DNA of 64,000 bases from Algicola sp. (GTDB lineage Bacteria > Bacteroidota > Bacteroidia > Flavobacteriales > Flavobacteriaceae). The translations under genes and the position numbers were made by a program. A model generated the notes under the pieces. It saw nothing but the letters and a program-made list of their open reading frames with translations. It was not told the DNA's origin and did no database searches. How positions within the stretch are numbered: position 1 is the first letter of the stretch; every line of letters starts with the position of its first letter. Below are positions 7,960-17,237 of this stretch, in pieces. The stretch covers positions 41,691-105,690 of the forward strand of contig JAAEZI010000008.1 of NCBI GenBank assembly GCA_018222915.1, read 5' to 3'.

Positions 7960-8871
7960 TCAAATTCGATTTAAGACCACACTTACCTTGATCAACACAA
8001 TACTGAAAACTCCAGCTACAATAATAAATTTTAAGATATTGTGTAAAATTAAGTAATGAGTCTTCGTTGTAGCAATCCATAAAATCACCAAAAACAACAA
8101 TAGAAGGCCAATGGCTAAGTAAAAAAACAGATCCATATGACCAACGTCAAATCGTGTGAGCAATAAGTAAATTGGAATGGTCGTGAGTGCTGTTAAAAGG
8201 CTTAGCATGATCTTTGAAGCCCTTTCACCATATACTATTGGAATGGTTTTATAACCTAAAAGCAAGTCTCCTTTCATATTCTCCAAATCCTTGGTCAACT
8301 CTCTCATGGAAATCATTAAAAACAAGAAAACAGCATGCACAAAAATGACCGTTTCAGAATTACCATAATAGAGAAAAATTGCGAAAAATGGTGTGATAGT
8401 TAAGATGGCAGATGTGAGATTACCTATAAAAGGTTGTTTCTTTAATTTATGCGAATAAAACCAGATGCCGAAGATGTAACAAGAAAAAAATATAACGGCT
8501 CTAAAAGACACATAACTAGCCATGACCACTGCCGAGAAATTCATCACAAAATAAAACGACAACTTCGTATTCTGACTTACCAAACGGTCTAGCTTTGATT
8601 TTTGGGGACGATTAATTAGGTCTTTTTCTGAATCGTAAAAGTTATTGATAATATAGCCAGCTGCAATGGTAGCTGCAGAAGCTAAAACAAGCATCAATAA
8701 ATTAAGATCAAACAATACAAGCTTCAACGGCATATCATGTGCCAATATATAAATGGAAGTTAAATATTGGGCAATGACCACGATGAGAATATTGTATCCG
8801 CGAACCACGGAAAACATGCTAAAGAACTTTAGCAAAATATGCTTTTGTTTTCTATTGAATATTGGACTCAT
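7960..8871 (-). CDS. UbiA-family prenyltransferase, geranylgeranylglyceryl-phosphate-synthesis-like
   Basis: The 303-aa protein has about eight predicted membrane segments and both Asp-rich prenyl-diphosphate motifs of the UbiA family: NNFYDSEKD at about 76-84 and DLENMKGD near residue 196. UbiA enzymes join a prenyl diphosphate to an acceptor in the membrane. Flavobacterial members are often annotated as geranylgeranylglycerol-phosphate geranylgeranyltransferase, but the acceptor here cannot be told from the sequence. The start overlaps the upstream SGNH gene by 20 bp. It is the last gene of an operon that starts with two mevalonate-pathway genes, which fits use of an isoprenoid donor. Confidence 0.85.
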   Translation of the reverse strand: MSPIFNRKQKHILLKFFSMFSVVRGYNILIVVIAQYLTSIYILAHDMPLKLVLFDLNLLMLVLASAATIAAGYIINNFYDSEKDLINRPQKSKLDRLVSQNTKLSFYFVMNFSAVVMASYVSFRAVIFFSCYIFGIWFYSHKLKKQPFIGNLTSAILTITPFFAIFLYYGNSETVIFVHAVFLFLMISMRELTKDLENMKGDLLLGYKTIPIVYGERASKIMLSLLTALTTIPIYLLLTRFDVGHMDLFFYLAIGLLLLFLVILWIATTKTHYLILHNILKFIIVAGVFSIVLIKVSVVLNRI

Positions 8872-9778
8872 TAAATGGTGCTGACCCCTTAATTTTGGCC
8901 GCTAGTTTTAAAGATAGTTTTTTTGCTGAATCTAAAGTTAAATGGTGTGCATCAATAAAATTATAATGTTGCCCTTCTTTTGAAAAGTCAAAATAGGAAA
9001 TGTTTTGCTCTAGTGCCAAATTTGTCATTACCCTATCAAAATTTGGCGCTAAATCGTTTTCAATTTGCAGCAACTCACCATCAATTGGTAATCGTACCAA
9101 ATAGACATCTCCATAAGTTTCCAAAAAATTTACCGTCTTATTGAGATAAGATAAGCGCAATGAAGATAAAGCGAAATCTTGTCGTTTTTTGGCATAATCC
9201 AAAATATTCTGTTGTCGTTTTTGAAGCCTCTGTTCTTGCGTTAATGTTAGCGTCATTTTCAAGAAGCCATCATCTTCCACCACTCGTGGCGATCTATTGT
9301 ATAATATCTTGATATAGGGTTCAGAATAATGATTTAGTAAATAGGAAAAATTAGGCTTTGAATTCACAGACTGTAAGGTTCCTAAAAACTCATTGCTTTC
9401 TGTAAACCCAGCCAAATCATTGGGATTTTGGTTATCGCTAGATAGAACCCATGGATCCACACCCAAAATAAATAGTTGGCCATTTTGTAAGGTGTCCAAT
9501 TTCCTCTTAATACTTTCTAAATACACTGGACCATACGGACTCGTATTATAGGTAAACGCATAATTATAACTTGCCGTTCCTGGAATCTCATTATTAATCA
9601 CAGATGGCACAATACCTAGAGACACTCGAGAAGAACCTAAAATTAGTGAGTTCTGTTTAGGTGATGTGAACCTTTTATAGAATGGGTCTGACCAACCATC
9701 AGCTTGATAAAACACACAAAACACACTCAAAAGTATGATGATTCCGAAAAGGGCAATCTTGATTAAAAAACGCTTCAA
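8852..9778 (-). CDS. SGNH-hydrolase-like membrane-anchored partner of the MBOAT acyltransferase
   Basis: The 308-aa protein has an N-terminal membrane anchor (residues about 4-23) and an outer domain with SGNH-type blocks: LILGSSRVSLG near 45-55 (candidate Ser50) and DAHHLT near the C-terminus, giving the Asp and His. Proteins of this kind sit beside MBOAT proteins (as AlgJ/AlgX-type or DltD-type partners) and pass acyl groups to an extracellular polymer. The frame has no in-frame ATG at the right place: a TTG at 9778 is the only start that keeps the anchor, and the nearest ATG (9781-9783) is out of frame. It begins 12 bp after the MBOAT stop. Confidence 0.75.
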   Translation of the reverse strand: MKRFLIKIALFGIIILLSVFCVFYQADGWSDPFYKRFTSPKQNSLILGSSRVSLGIVPSVINNEIPGTASYNYAFTYNTSPYGPVYLESIKRKLDTLQNGQLFILGVDPWVLSSDNQNPNDLAGFTESNEFLGTLQSVNSKPNFSYLLNHYSEPYIKILYNRSPRVVEDDGFLKMTLTLTQEQRLQKRQQNILDYAKKRQDFALSSLRLSYLNKTVNFLETYGDVYLVRLPIDGELLQIENDLAPNFDRVMTNLALEQNISYFDFSKEGQHYNFIDAHHLTLDSAKKLSLKLAAKIKGSAPFNESNIQ

Positions 9779-9790
9779 CTCATTATTAGT

Positions 9791-11239
9791 TTAAAATTGA
9801 AAGTATATAAACGGTTGTTCTTTGACGCCAAATAAGAAAATAATCATCACCATTAGGTAGTAAAACGTATAACAAATTGGTTTAGAAAACTTCTTATTTA
9901 GATGCTCTAAGGTATGATTATTTTCTCGCCCAAGCCAATCCAACACTACCAAAACACCAATAAAGAATAATGAAATGATCATCTTTTCCTCACTAATGAA
10001 TTCAGGCAAAGACCATATTGAAGGCGAAAACAATCCTTCAAAATAAACTATGGCATCTGTTAGATTATCTGCCCTAAAAAAGATCCAAGCTAGCGTTACT
10101 ATAGTAAATGTGACCAGCATAGATATCAACTCTTTTGGTCTTGCAAATAGCTTGTTTTTTGCTACTGTATTCAAATATTTTCTATTGGCATTTACCATAA
10201 ATAAGGGCAAAAAGAACAAGGCATGTAAGAATCCCCAAAAAACAAACGTCCAATTAGCGCCATGCCATAAGCCACTAATAATAAACACGATAAAAATGTT
10301 TCTGATCGATTTTACTTTAGATCCTCGGCTGCCACCTAATGGAATATAAAGGTAATCCCTAAACCATCTTGATAAGGATATATGCCAACGACGCCAAAAT
10401 TCAGCTATATTTCTAGAAAAATATGGCACTCTGAAGTTTTGCTTAAAATCGAAACCGAATAATTTTGCACTACCTATGGCGATGTCAGAATACCCAGAAA
10501 AATCGCCATAAATTTGAAATGAAAACAAGATGGCTCCCAATAATAATGTGCTTCCAGACAAGCCTTCGGCGTCATTGAAAATAAGCACGACATATCGTGC
10601 GCAATTATCAGCAACGACCACCTTTTTAAAGAATCCCCAAAGCATTTGTCGTAAGCCATCGGTTGCTTGCTCATAATTAAATAGACGTAATTTATAGAAT
10701 TGTGGTAATAGATGTCCAGCGCGTTCTATGGGTCCAGCAACCAATTGTGGAAAGAAACCTACGTAGCATAGAAAGGATACCCAATCTTTAGTAGGAGTCA
10801 TTTTTTTACGATAAACATCAATGCTATAACTAAGACTTTGGAATGTGTAAAAACTAATTCCAACAGGTAAAATAATTTCTAGACTATCGAGCGATAATGC
10901 TGTGCCAAAAAGTGTAAAAGCCTCGACAAAACTTTCAGCAAAAAAATTATAGTATTTGAAAAACATCAAAAGACCTAGATTAACGGCGACACTTATCCAA
11001 AGCAAGTATTTACGACCAATCTTGCTGGTACTTTTATGAAGATGAATGCCAATAAAATAATCGACCAGCGAGCTAAATGCAATTAGGAAGAGAAAACGCC
11101 AATCCCACCATCCATAAAACACATAACTTGCGATTAAAAGGAGGCTGTTTTGTGCCGTTGATTTTTTAGGTATTACCAACCAATATAGAAGAAAAACTAT
11201 TGGCAGAAAGACGGCAAAATCTAAGGAATTAAATAACAT
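9791..11239 (-). CDS. MBOAT-family O-acyltransferase (AlgI-like)
   Basis: The 482-aa protein has about ten membrane segments and the MBOAT signature: EFWRRWHISLSRWFRDYLY and, later, the catalytic His in LWHGANWTFVFWG. AlgI-like proteins carry an acyl group, often acetyl, across the inner membrane and hand it to a polysaccharide or other envelope acceptor. The next gene encodes the usual SGNH-like partner. The pair lies between mevalonate kinase and a UbiA prenyltransferase, so the acceptor could be a lipid-linked or surface glycan; this is inference. The upstream gap to mevalonate kinase is 61 bp, compatible with one transcript. Confidence 0.9.
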   Translation of the reverse strand: MLFNSLDFAVFLPIVFLLYWLVIPKKSTAQNSLLLIASYVFYGWWDWRFLFLIAFSSLVDYFIGIHLHKSTSKIGRKYLLWISVAVNLGLLMFFKYYNFFAESFVEAFTLFGTALSLDSLEIILPVGISFYTFQSLSYSIDVYRKKMTPTKDWVSFLCYVGFFPQLVAGPIERAGHLLPQFYKLRLFNYEQATDGLRQMLWGFFKKVVVADNCARYVVLIFNDAEGLSGSTLLLGAILFSFQIYGDFSGYSDIAIGSAKLFGFDFKQNFRVPYFSRNIAEFWRRWHISLSRWFRDYLYIPLGGSRGSKVKSIRNIFIVFIISGLWHGANWTFVFWGFLHALFFLPLFMVNANRKYLNTVAKNKLFARPKELISMLVTFTIVTLAWIFFRADNLTDAIVYFEGLFSPSIWSLPEFISEEKMIISLFFIGVLVVLDWLGRENNHTLEHLNKKFSKPICYTFYYLMVMIIFLFGVKEQPFIYFQF

Positions 11240-11300
11240 ACAAATCTAAAATGTTCTGTATGAAATTTACCATAGTCATTCACAATGTCTTGAGGAATAT

Positions 11301-12230
11301 TTAGAAGTTATAAACCACTTCTAATTGATAGTCTTTTAAAGACTTTTTGGCACGATCAATATCTTCAGTAAAACCTAAAATATAACCACCACCACCTGAA
11401 CCACAGAGTTTCAAATAGTATTCATTGGTTTCAATACCTTTTTTCCACAACTCATGAAACTGCTTAGGGATCATTGGTTTAAAATGGCTCAATACTACTT
11501 TCGATAATTGTTTCGTATTTTGAAATAATGATTTTACATCACCTTTTAAAAAATCATCAACGCAAGCATCCGTATGCTTAATAAACTGATCTTTTATCAT
11601 ACTCCTAAATCCTTCCTGCTTCATGTTCTCCATAAAAATTCGAACCATAGGAGCGGTTTCTCCAATCATTCCAGAATCTAATAAAAACACAGCGCCTTTA
11701 CCTTCTGTTTGTTGTGCAGGAATTCCAGTGGCTTCAATATTATCTTTGGAATTAATTAAAATAGGAATACTCAGATAGCTATTTAGAGGGTCCAAACCAG
11801 ATGATTTTCCGTGGAAAAACGATTCCATTTCAGAAAATATAGCTTTAAGTTTCAGCAGCTTTTCACGTGTCAAATTCTCTAAAACCGTAATTTTATCGTA
11901 AGCATACTTGTCATAAATAGCGGCTACTAAAGCACCACTACTTCCTACACCATAACCTTGTGGAATCGAGGAGTCGAAATACATGCCGTTTTCAACATCA
12001 GCGGTTAAAGTCTCAATATCAAAAGACACCAAGGTCTTATCAATATCGTTGAGATACGATACGAATCGCTTTAAACTCTCGTTTGACTTGATCGCTTCTG
12101 GCGAAGGATTTTCATCCGTTTTTAAAGCACCTTTAAAAAAATTGTAAGGGATTGATAAGCCTTTAGAATCCTTGATGATTCCGTACTCACCAAAGAGTAA
12201 GATTTTTGAATAAAAAAGAGGTCCTTTCAT
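11301..12230 (-). CDS. Mevalonate kinase-like GHMP kinase
   Basis: The protein is 309 aa from the ATG at 12230 (an in-frame TTG at 12242 would add MRNY). It starts MKGPLFYSKILLFGEYGII, the first GHMP-kinase motif, and has the ATP loop in PQGYGVGSSGALVAAI and a C-terminal CGSGGGGYILGF motif. It follows diphosphomevalonate decarboxylase by 34 bp, so phosphorylation of mevalonate in the cytoplasm is the likely role. Phosphomevalonate kinase is an alternative because both belong to the same superfamily and only one GHMP kinase is visible next to the decarboxylase. Confidence 0.85.
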   Translation of the reverse strand: MKGPLFYSKILLFGEYGIIKDSKGLSIPYNFFKGALKTDENPSPEAIKSNESLKRFVSYLNDIDKTLVSFDIETLTADVENGMYFDSSIPQGYGVGSSGALVAAIYDKYAYDKITVLENLTREKLLKLKAIFSEMESFFHGKSSGLDPLNSYLSIPILINSKDNIEATGIPAQQTEGKGAVFLLDSGMIGETAPMVRIFMENMKQEGFRSMIKDQFIKHTDACVDDFLKGDVKSLFQNTKQLSKVVLSHFKPMIPKQFHELWKKGIETNEYYLKLCGSGGGGYILGFTEDIDRAKKSLKDYQLEVVYNF

Positions 12231-12264
12231 GTAATTTCGCAATTTCCTTTAACAAATATACGTA

Positions 12265-13350
12265 TTATTCTTGTATTTGGTTCGCACCGAAACCAATTTG
12301 GTCACAAATATATTGACCATTTTGACAGTACGCAACTAATTCATTCTTAATGAATTTTAGCACGTTTTCCTGTTCATTTTCTGGATAAAGAACATGGACA
12401 TTCGCTCCTGCATCCAAGGTAAAACAAACTTTAGAACCATTCGCAATTCTATAGGCCCAAATTTTATTGATGATTTCCAAGGTGTTAGGTTTCATCAATA
12501 TAAAATAGGGCATACTAGTCATCATCATGGCATGCAAGGTTAATGCTTCACTTTCTACCAAATTGACAAAAGCATCCAAATCACCCAATTCAAAAATCTT
12601 TGTTAGTTTCGATAAATTAGCGTGCGCTTGATTGAAACGGTTTTTTGCAAACGGATGACCATGCATAAGGTTATGACCAACGGTACTACTCACCTGCTTT
12701 TCTCCTTTATCTACCAATAAAATAGTGTCTTGAAAATTTTTAAAGTTAGCATGTACTTTTAAAGGATACTTTACACCATAAAGGTCTGAACTCCCTTGAA
12801 TTTGTTCATGAGCTCCCCAAACAATCAAATCACCTTCGATACTTCTGCAAGCGCTTCCTGAACCCAAACGGGCTAAAAATGATGCTTTTTTAGTGAAATA
12901 ATCTGTTGACATACCCTCTGACAACTCTTTTTCAATACTCATTAAGCACAATGCTAAAGCACTCATTCCAGAAGCCGAAGACGCTATGCCCGAACTGTGA
13001 GGAAACGTATTTGACGTTTCAATTGTAAAATGATAGTCTTTTAAAAATGATAGATAATTTTCAATGCGCTTAAAAAACGTTTTAATTTTTGGCTTGAAAT
13101 CATCTTTTTGCTCGCCATCTAAGAGCACCTCAAAAGAAAAATCATCTGTACTGGTTTTTTTTGAAAAACTTAGTGTTGTTATAGTTTTACAATGATCTAG
13201 AGTAAAACTAATAGATGGGTTTTCAGGAATCTGGTTGTCCTTTTTTCCCCAATATTTCACTAAGGCAATATTACTTGGCGAAGACCATGTAAAACTACCA
13301 TTGTCTATACTAAAACTATAAGGTTGAGGAATAAAATCGTCTGGGCTCAT
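12265..13350 (-). CDS. mvaD: Diphosphomevalonate decarboxylase
   Basis: The 361-aa enzyme turns mevalonate diphosphate into isopentenyl diphosphate with ATP. Family motifs are clear: SPSNIALVKYWGKKD near residues 25-39, PENPSISFTLD near 42-52 and the ATP loop PHSSGIASSASGMSALALC near 112-130. The C-terminal FTLDAGANVHVLYP matches the GHMP dinucleotide/Asp region. It is the first gene of the isoprenoid operon. About 70 bp upstream the minus strand carries TATTTTTG, a match to the Bacteroidetes TAnnTTTG box. The mevalonate route is typical of Flavobacteriaceae. Confidence 0.93.
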   Translation of the reverse strand: MSPDDFIPQPYSFSIDNGSFTWSSPSNIALVKYWGKKDNQIPENPSISFTLDHCKTITTLSFSKKTSTDDFSFEVLLDGEQKDDFKPKIKTFFKRIENYLSFLKDYHFTIETSNTFPHSSGIASSASGMSALALCLMSIEKELSEGMSTDYFTKKASFLARLGSGSACRSIEGDLIVWGAHEQIQGSSDLYGVKYPLKVHANFKNFQDTILLVDKGEKQVSSTVGHNLMHGHPFAKNRFNQAHANLSKLTKIFELGDLDAFVNLVESEALTLHAMMMTSMPYFILMKPNTLEIINKIWAYRIANGSKVCFTLDAGANVHVLYPENEQENVLKFIKNELVAYCQNGQYICDQIGFGANQIQE

Positions 13351-13432
13351 GTAAAAATTTATATCTGAAAGCGGCTAATTTCTTTACCTTCACTAACAGG
13401 TTGGTTCAATATGTTGCAAAAATAAGGAATAT

Positions 13433-13981
13433 CTATTGGTCTTTGTTATTTTCATCAGACATGGCTAGCAATTTTACCATGGTATTATAATTTCTTGTCG
13501 TGGCATTGACCTGCAGCTTTTTCTCAAAGAGATTCATATTGAACTTTGATTTTCCATAACCTGCCTCGGAGTAGAAATATACAGCATCATTGATGATTTG
13601 AAACATTTCATTATCGTATGAACGTTGTATTACCTCTTCAACACGGTCACCATCAGGAATCTTATCTAAAATAATAAAATAGCTTGCTTTTTTTTGTACT
13701 TCAGAAAATGGGCAAGCCTCAAAAATTCTCAATAATTCATCTCTTGTTTTCGCAATCACAGACACCTCGAAACCGAAGTGCTGATGTATGGCATGTTTGA
13801 TTTTTGATACCACTTCTAAATGATTGTCGTCTTGGCTAGTTAAGATGATATTTCCACTTTGAATGTAGGTTCTCACATTTTCAAAGCCAATTTTTGCTAG
13901 TAGTGTTCTGAGTTCAGCCATCGGTACTTTTCGGTGTCCGCCAACAATTATTCCCCTTAATAAGACAATATACTCAGTCAT
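13433..13981 (-). CDS. DUF1697 family protein
   Basis: The 182-aa protein starts MTEYIVLLRGIIVGGHRKVP and carries the DUF1697 pattern: LLRGI, a lysine-valine-pro segment, then LGFENVRTYIQSGNIILTS-like residues near 30-48 and later AEAGYGKSKF-like residues (SEAGYGKSKFNMN) near the C-terminus. No function is established for the family. An in-frame ATG at 14029 would add 16 residues not found in the family pattern, so the start at 13981 is preferred. It overlaps the end of the DUF4174 gene by 8 bp and is the last gene of the GDPD operon. Confidence 0.82.
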   Translation of the reverse strand: MTEYIVLLRGIIVGGHRKVPMAELRTLLAKIGFENVRTYIQSGNIILTSQDDNHLEVVSKIKHAIHQHFGFEVSVIAKTRDELLRIFEACPFSEVQKKASYFIILDKIPDGDRVEEVIQRSYDNEMFQIINDAVYFYSEAGYGKSKFNMNLFEKKLQVNATTRNYNTMVKLLAMSDENNKDQ

Positions 13982-14384
13982 TTTTCTTGCGTTCTTCAAG
14001 TTCTTGACGACGCATTGGCATGGCATCAATTAGGCTAAAAATCACATCAGATGTCACTACGGTAGTAGAACTATATTTTTCGCCTCCATCCAAACCTATT
14101 AATACTATTTTAAAACCTTTTAAAGTTTGAGTCGTATCATTGGTTTGAGGATGATCCTTCCAGTTATAAAATGTGCATTTTTCATCTAAACATTTGTACA
14201 CAACTATCTTCCGATCTATCAGACCATTTGAATCTTTATGTAGAATATCAAACTGTTGCTCTGCGAGTTGAAGGTGCGCTTGATCAGCTTTTATGAGAAC
14301 AACACGTTCCTTCCATTGGTGTTTCTCAAGATTTTGAGACCAAACACAATGAGTAAAAAGCATTGTTAATAAGACGTATTTCAT
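13974..14384 (-). CDS. Secreted DUF4174 family protein
   Basis: The 136-aa protein has a short signal peptide ending near CVWSQ (residue 17). The remainder is a compact domain starting HQWKERVVLIKA and ending with the DUF4174 hallmark SLIDAMPMRRQE near 117-128; the LIGLDGGEKY segment near 95 is also typical. The family resembles thioredoxin folds in outline but lacks a CxxC. Function is unknown. It begins 1 bp after the flavoprotein stop and its end overlaps the DUF1697 gene, so it is cotranscribed. Confidence 0.8.
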   Translation of the reverse strand: MKYVLLTMLFTHCVWSQNLEKHQWKERVVLIKADQAHLQLAEQQFDILHKDSNGLIDRKIVVYKCLDEKCTFYNWKDHPQTNDTTQTLKGFKIVLIGLDGGEKYSSTTVVTSDVIFSLIDAMPMRRQELEERKKND

Positions 14385-14385
14385 A

Positions 14386-15621
14386 TCATTCGGAATTTAA
14401 AATTGACTGTGCCGCAATATAGGCACCAGACCATGCATTTTGAAAGTTAAATCCTCCTGTTACTGCATCAATATTTAAGATTTCTCCCGCAAAATAAAGG
14501 TTTTTATGCAATTTACTTTCGAAGGTTTTGAAATTCACTTCCTTTAAATTGATACCTCCAGCTGTTACGAACTCCTCTTTAAAGGTGCTTTTTCCGGTCA
14601 CGTGAAAAACAGCTTTAGTAAGCTGAGAGGCTAATTGTTCTAACTGAAGTTTATTGAGATCAGCCCAACGCACATCATCATTGATGTGCGATGCTAATAC
14701 TAGGTTTTGCCACAATCGTTTTGGTAATTCGAATTGTGCCGATTTAACCACTACCTTTTTTGCTAATAGTTGTTTCAATGCTTTTAAGGCTTCGATACAA
14801 TCCTCAAATGATTGTTTTATAAAATTGACTTCAATATCAAAATTATAATGTTTTTCCGCTAATTCTATGGCTCCAAATGCCGATAATTTTAAAATAGCAG
14901 GAGCACTCATCCCGACATGTGTTATTAATAATGGTCCTTCACTCCAAAGATTTGAATTTACTACAGAAACTTCTACGTGTTGCGCCACGACTCCAGGAAT
15001 ATTTTTTATCCGTTTATCCTTTATATCAAAGGTAAATAGAGAGGGTACAGGTGGTGAAATGGTATGTCCTAAATCTTCTAATAATTGCCATATTTTCGGG
15101 TTACTACCAGTTGCAAGAAGCAATTTATCACAATCAAAAGTGCCTTTAGTAGTTTCAACTTTAAATCTGTTTTGAGATGTGTCTTCATGAGTTATTGGAT
15201 GAATAAATTTAACAGAATGAGTGTACAATACATCCACATCATTCTTTTCAGCTTCATTCAAAAAACAATCAATAATCGTTTGAGACGAATTTGAAACGGG
15301 AAACATGCGTCCATCTTCTTCAATTTTTAAAGGAACACCTCGTTCTTCAAACCATGCAATTGTATCTCCAGTCATGAATTGATGAAATGGTCCCAAAAGC
15401 TCTTTTTCACCTCTTGGATAATTTCTTACGAGTTCTGATGGTATAAATTCGGCGTGTGTGACATTACATCGACCTCCACCTGAAATCTTTACTTTCTGTA
15501 GTCCTGTTTTCCCTTTTTCAAGAATGGCCACTTTCATTTCAGGGTTTTGCTCCGCGATATTAATCGCTGCAAAAAAGCCTGCGGCACCACCTCCAACCAC
15601 TATGACATCATACGTCTTCAT
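14386..15621 (-). CDS. NAD(P)/FAD-dependent oxidoreductase, HI0933/YhiN family
   Basis: The 411-aa flavoprotein starts with a Rossmann dinucleotide motif (VVGGGAAGFFAAINIAEQ, residues 7-24). The family-specific KISGGGRCNVTH lies near 45-56 and the C-terminal TGGFNFQNAWSGAYIA near 388-403. HI0933-family proteins bind FAD; their substrate is generally not known. The start overlaps the stop of the GDPD gene by 4 bp (ATGA), and the end lies next to the DUF4174 start. No signal peptide, so cytoplasmic. Confidence 0.9.
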   Translation of the reverse strand: MKTYDVIVVGGGAAGFFAAINIAEQNPEMKVAILEKGKTGLQKVKISGGGRCNVTHAEFIPSELVRNYPRGEKELLGPFHQFMTGDTIAWFEERGVPLKIEEDGRMFPVSNSSQTIIDCFLNEAEKNDVDVLYTHSVKFIHPITHEDTSQNRFKVETTKGTFDCDKLLLATGSNPKIWQLLEDLGHTISPPVPSLFTFDIKDKRIKNIPGVVAQHVEVSVVNSNLWSEGPLLITHVGMSAPAILKLSAFGAIELAEKHYNFDIEVNFIKQSFEDCIEALKALKQLLAKKVVVKSAQFELPKRLWQNLVLASHINDDVRWADLNKLQLEQLASQLTKAVFHVTGKSTFKEEFVTAGGINLKEVNFKTFESKLHKNLYFAGEILNIDAVTGGFNFQNAWSGAYIAAQSILNSE

Positions 15622-16304
15622 AAACGTTCTGGATTATCAGAAATGATACCATCAACGCCATAAGATTTCATTCGGGTAATTGCTACTTCATCATTGACAG
15701 TCCAAACGATGACTTTATAGCCAAGTTCTTGTGCATATGCTACATTTGTTTTGGTAATCAAGGCCATATTTGGATGAATGGCAAAAGCGTTGACCGAATT
15801 CGCAATTTCTATAGCGTCTGAAACGCTGGCTTTTGTCAAAACACCTAATCTTAAATTCTTGTGAGTTTTATAAACAGTTTCTAATTCGTGACTTTGAAAG
15901 CTTGAAATAATAAACTGGTCATAATTCCAGCCGTGAGAATTGATGTAATCATCTAGTATGCGGCAAGTTTCTTCAGCTGTTTGTTTTCCTTTAAGTTCAA
16001 TATTGATAACACATGCTTTATCAACGACATTCAAAACCTCTTCAAGTGTTGGAATGCTAAATTGTCCTTCTACTTGTAATTGCTGAAGCTCAAGCAGTGT
16101 GTGCTTCGCAATCTCACCAGAACCATTCGTCATGCGATCTAATGTAAAATCATGAAATACGACTAATTCACCTGAGGCACATCTATGCACGTCTATTTCA
16201 ATGCCATCTACACCTAATTCTAAAGCCTGTTTCACAGACTCCAAGGTATTCTCTGCAATATGATTTTTAGCACCTCTGTGCCCTATTTTCAATGGATTTC
16301 TCAT
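15618..16304 (-). CDS. Glycerophosphodiester phosphodiesterase
   Basis: The protein is 228 aa from the ATG at 16304. It starts MRNPLKIGHRGAKNHIAENT, the GDPD signature with the first catalytic His (HRG) and ENT metal ligand. GIEIDVHRCASGELVVFHD follows, giving the Glu/Asp metal ligands and second His. INIELKG is the third metal motif, and the C-terminal TVNDE and GVDGIISDNPE are typical. The enzyme splits glycerophosphodiesters into glycerol-3-phosphate and an alcohol. An in-frame ATG at 16337 would add 11 hydrophobic residues, too short for a signal peptide, so the later start is preferred. First gene of a four-gene operon. Confidence 0.88.
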   Translation of the reverse strand: MRNPLKIGHRGAKNHIAENTLESVKQALELGVDGIEIDVHRCASGELVVFHDFTLDRMTNGSGEIAKHTLLELQQLQVEGQFSIPTLEEVLNVVDKACVINIELKGKQTAEETCRILDDYINSHGWNYDQFIISSFQSHELETVYKTHKNLRLGVLTKASVSDAIEIANSVNAFAIHPNMALITKTNVAYAQELGYKVIVWTVNDEVAITRMKSYGVDGIISDNPERL

Positions 16305-16400
16305 CTGGTATAAAAGTATTAAATTACAAGTTAGCAAGCATCATAAATATTTTATGTAATCTTTAAGAGTTTAGATTTTTCATTCTGAAGAAAAAGCATT

Positions 16401-16408
16401 TAATTTTG
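16401..16408 (+). promoter_or_regulatory. Candidate -7 box of the putative lipoprotein gene
   Basis: TAATTTTG matches TAnnTTTG and lies 17 bp before the ATG at 16425, giving a leader of about 10 nt. No clear -33 element is seen. Confidence 0.4.
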
Positions 16409-16424
16409 TTTAGAACGACACGTT

Positions 16425-17237
16425 ATGACCTCAAAATTAAACATCCTTATTACTTTATTCATACTTAATAGTTCTTGTAACACTGGTAAATTAAATGCAC
16501 TCCTTGACCTTCCCTCAGATTTAGAAGAAATTTCAGCCATTGAGGTAGTGAAAGATTCTGATATTTTATGGGTGATTGAAGATGCTGGTAATAAAAACAA
16601 TCTCTATGGTTTAGATACGAAAGGACAAATTGCTAAAGATATCGATATTGATAATGTACAAAATATAGATTGGGAAGATTTAACTTCAGACCAAGACGGT
16701 AATATCTATATTGGTGACTTTGGTAACAATGCTAAAAAGCGCGAACATTTTGCTATTTATAAAGTTTCAAACCCTGAAAATGCAGACGACTCCACCGAGG
16801 CAGACGTTATAAGCTTTACACTCCCAAAAAATATGAAGTCTGAAGACTTTGAAGCCTTTTTTCTGTATAATGATTTCTTTTATCTTTTTACAAAAGACCA
16901 CAAGAAATGTGAATTAATTAAGGTTCCTAATATTGTTGGAGATCATGAGGCAGTATATATTTCCGAATATGAACTCCCAGGAAAGCATACCAAAGTGACA
17001 TCAGCTGATATTAGTGAAGACGGAAAAACCGTAGTATTATTAAATCACGACAAACTATGGAAGTTATCAGGATTTTCTACCGATGACTTTTTTGATGGTG
17101 ATCTTAAGTCCATTCCTTTTGATCACGACACTCAAAAAGAAGGAATTAATTTAATCGCTCCAAATAAGGTGCTAATCACCGACGAACGTGACAAGAGTGA
17201 AGGCGGTAATTTGTATAGTTTTAGTTTTGATGATTAG
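16425..17237 (+). CDS. Putative beta-propeller lipoprotein
   Basis: The 270-aa protein starts MTSKLNILITLFILNSSC; the LNSSC box near residue 18 fits a lipoprotein signal. The mature part looks like repeated beta-propeller blades: ILWVIEDAGNKNNLYGLDTKG, IDWEDLTSDQDGNIYIGDFG and TSADISEDGKTVVLLNHD. The pattern ISAIEVVKDSDILWVIED resembles SdiA-regulated or esterase-like propellers, but I cannot assign an activity. Its last 17 bp overlap the convergent DUF2254 gene. A TAATTTTG box precedes it. Confidence 0.75.
   Translation: MTSKLNILITLFILNSSCNTGKLNALLDLPSDLEEISAIEVVKDSDILWVIEDAGNKNNLYGLDTKGQIAKDIDIDNVQNIDWEDLTSDQDGNIYIGDFGNNAKKREHFAIYKVSNPENADDSTEADVISFTLPKNMKSEDFEAFFLYNDFFYLFTKDHKKCELIKVPNIVGDHEAVYISEYELPGKHTKVTSADISEDGKTVVLLNHDKLWKLSGFSTDDFFDGDLKSIPFDHDTQKEGINLIAPNKVLITDERDKSEGGNLYSFSFDD

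Noticed and set aside
13982..14029. Longer DUF1697 start at 14029
   Set aside because: The extra 16 residues do not fit the family start MTEYIVLLRG and would deepen the overlap with the DUF4174 gene.
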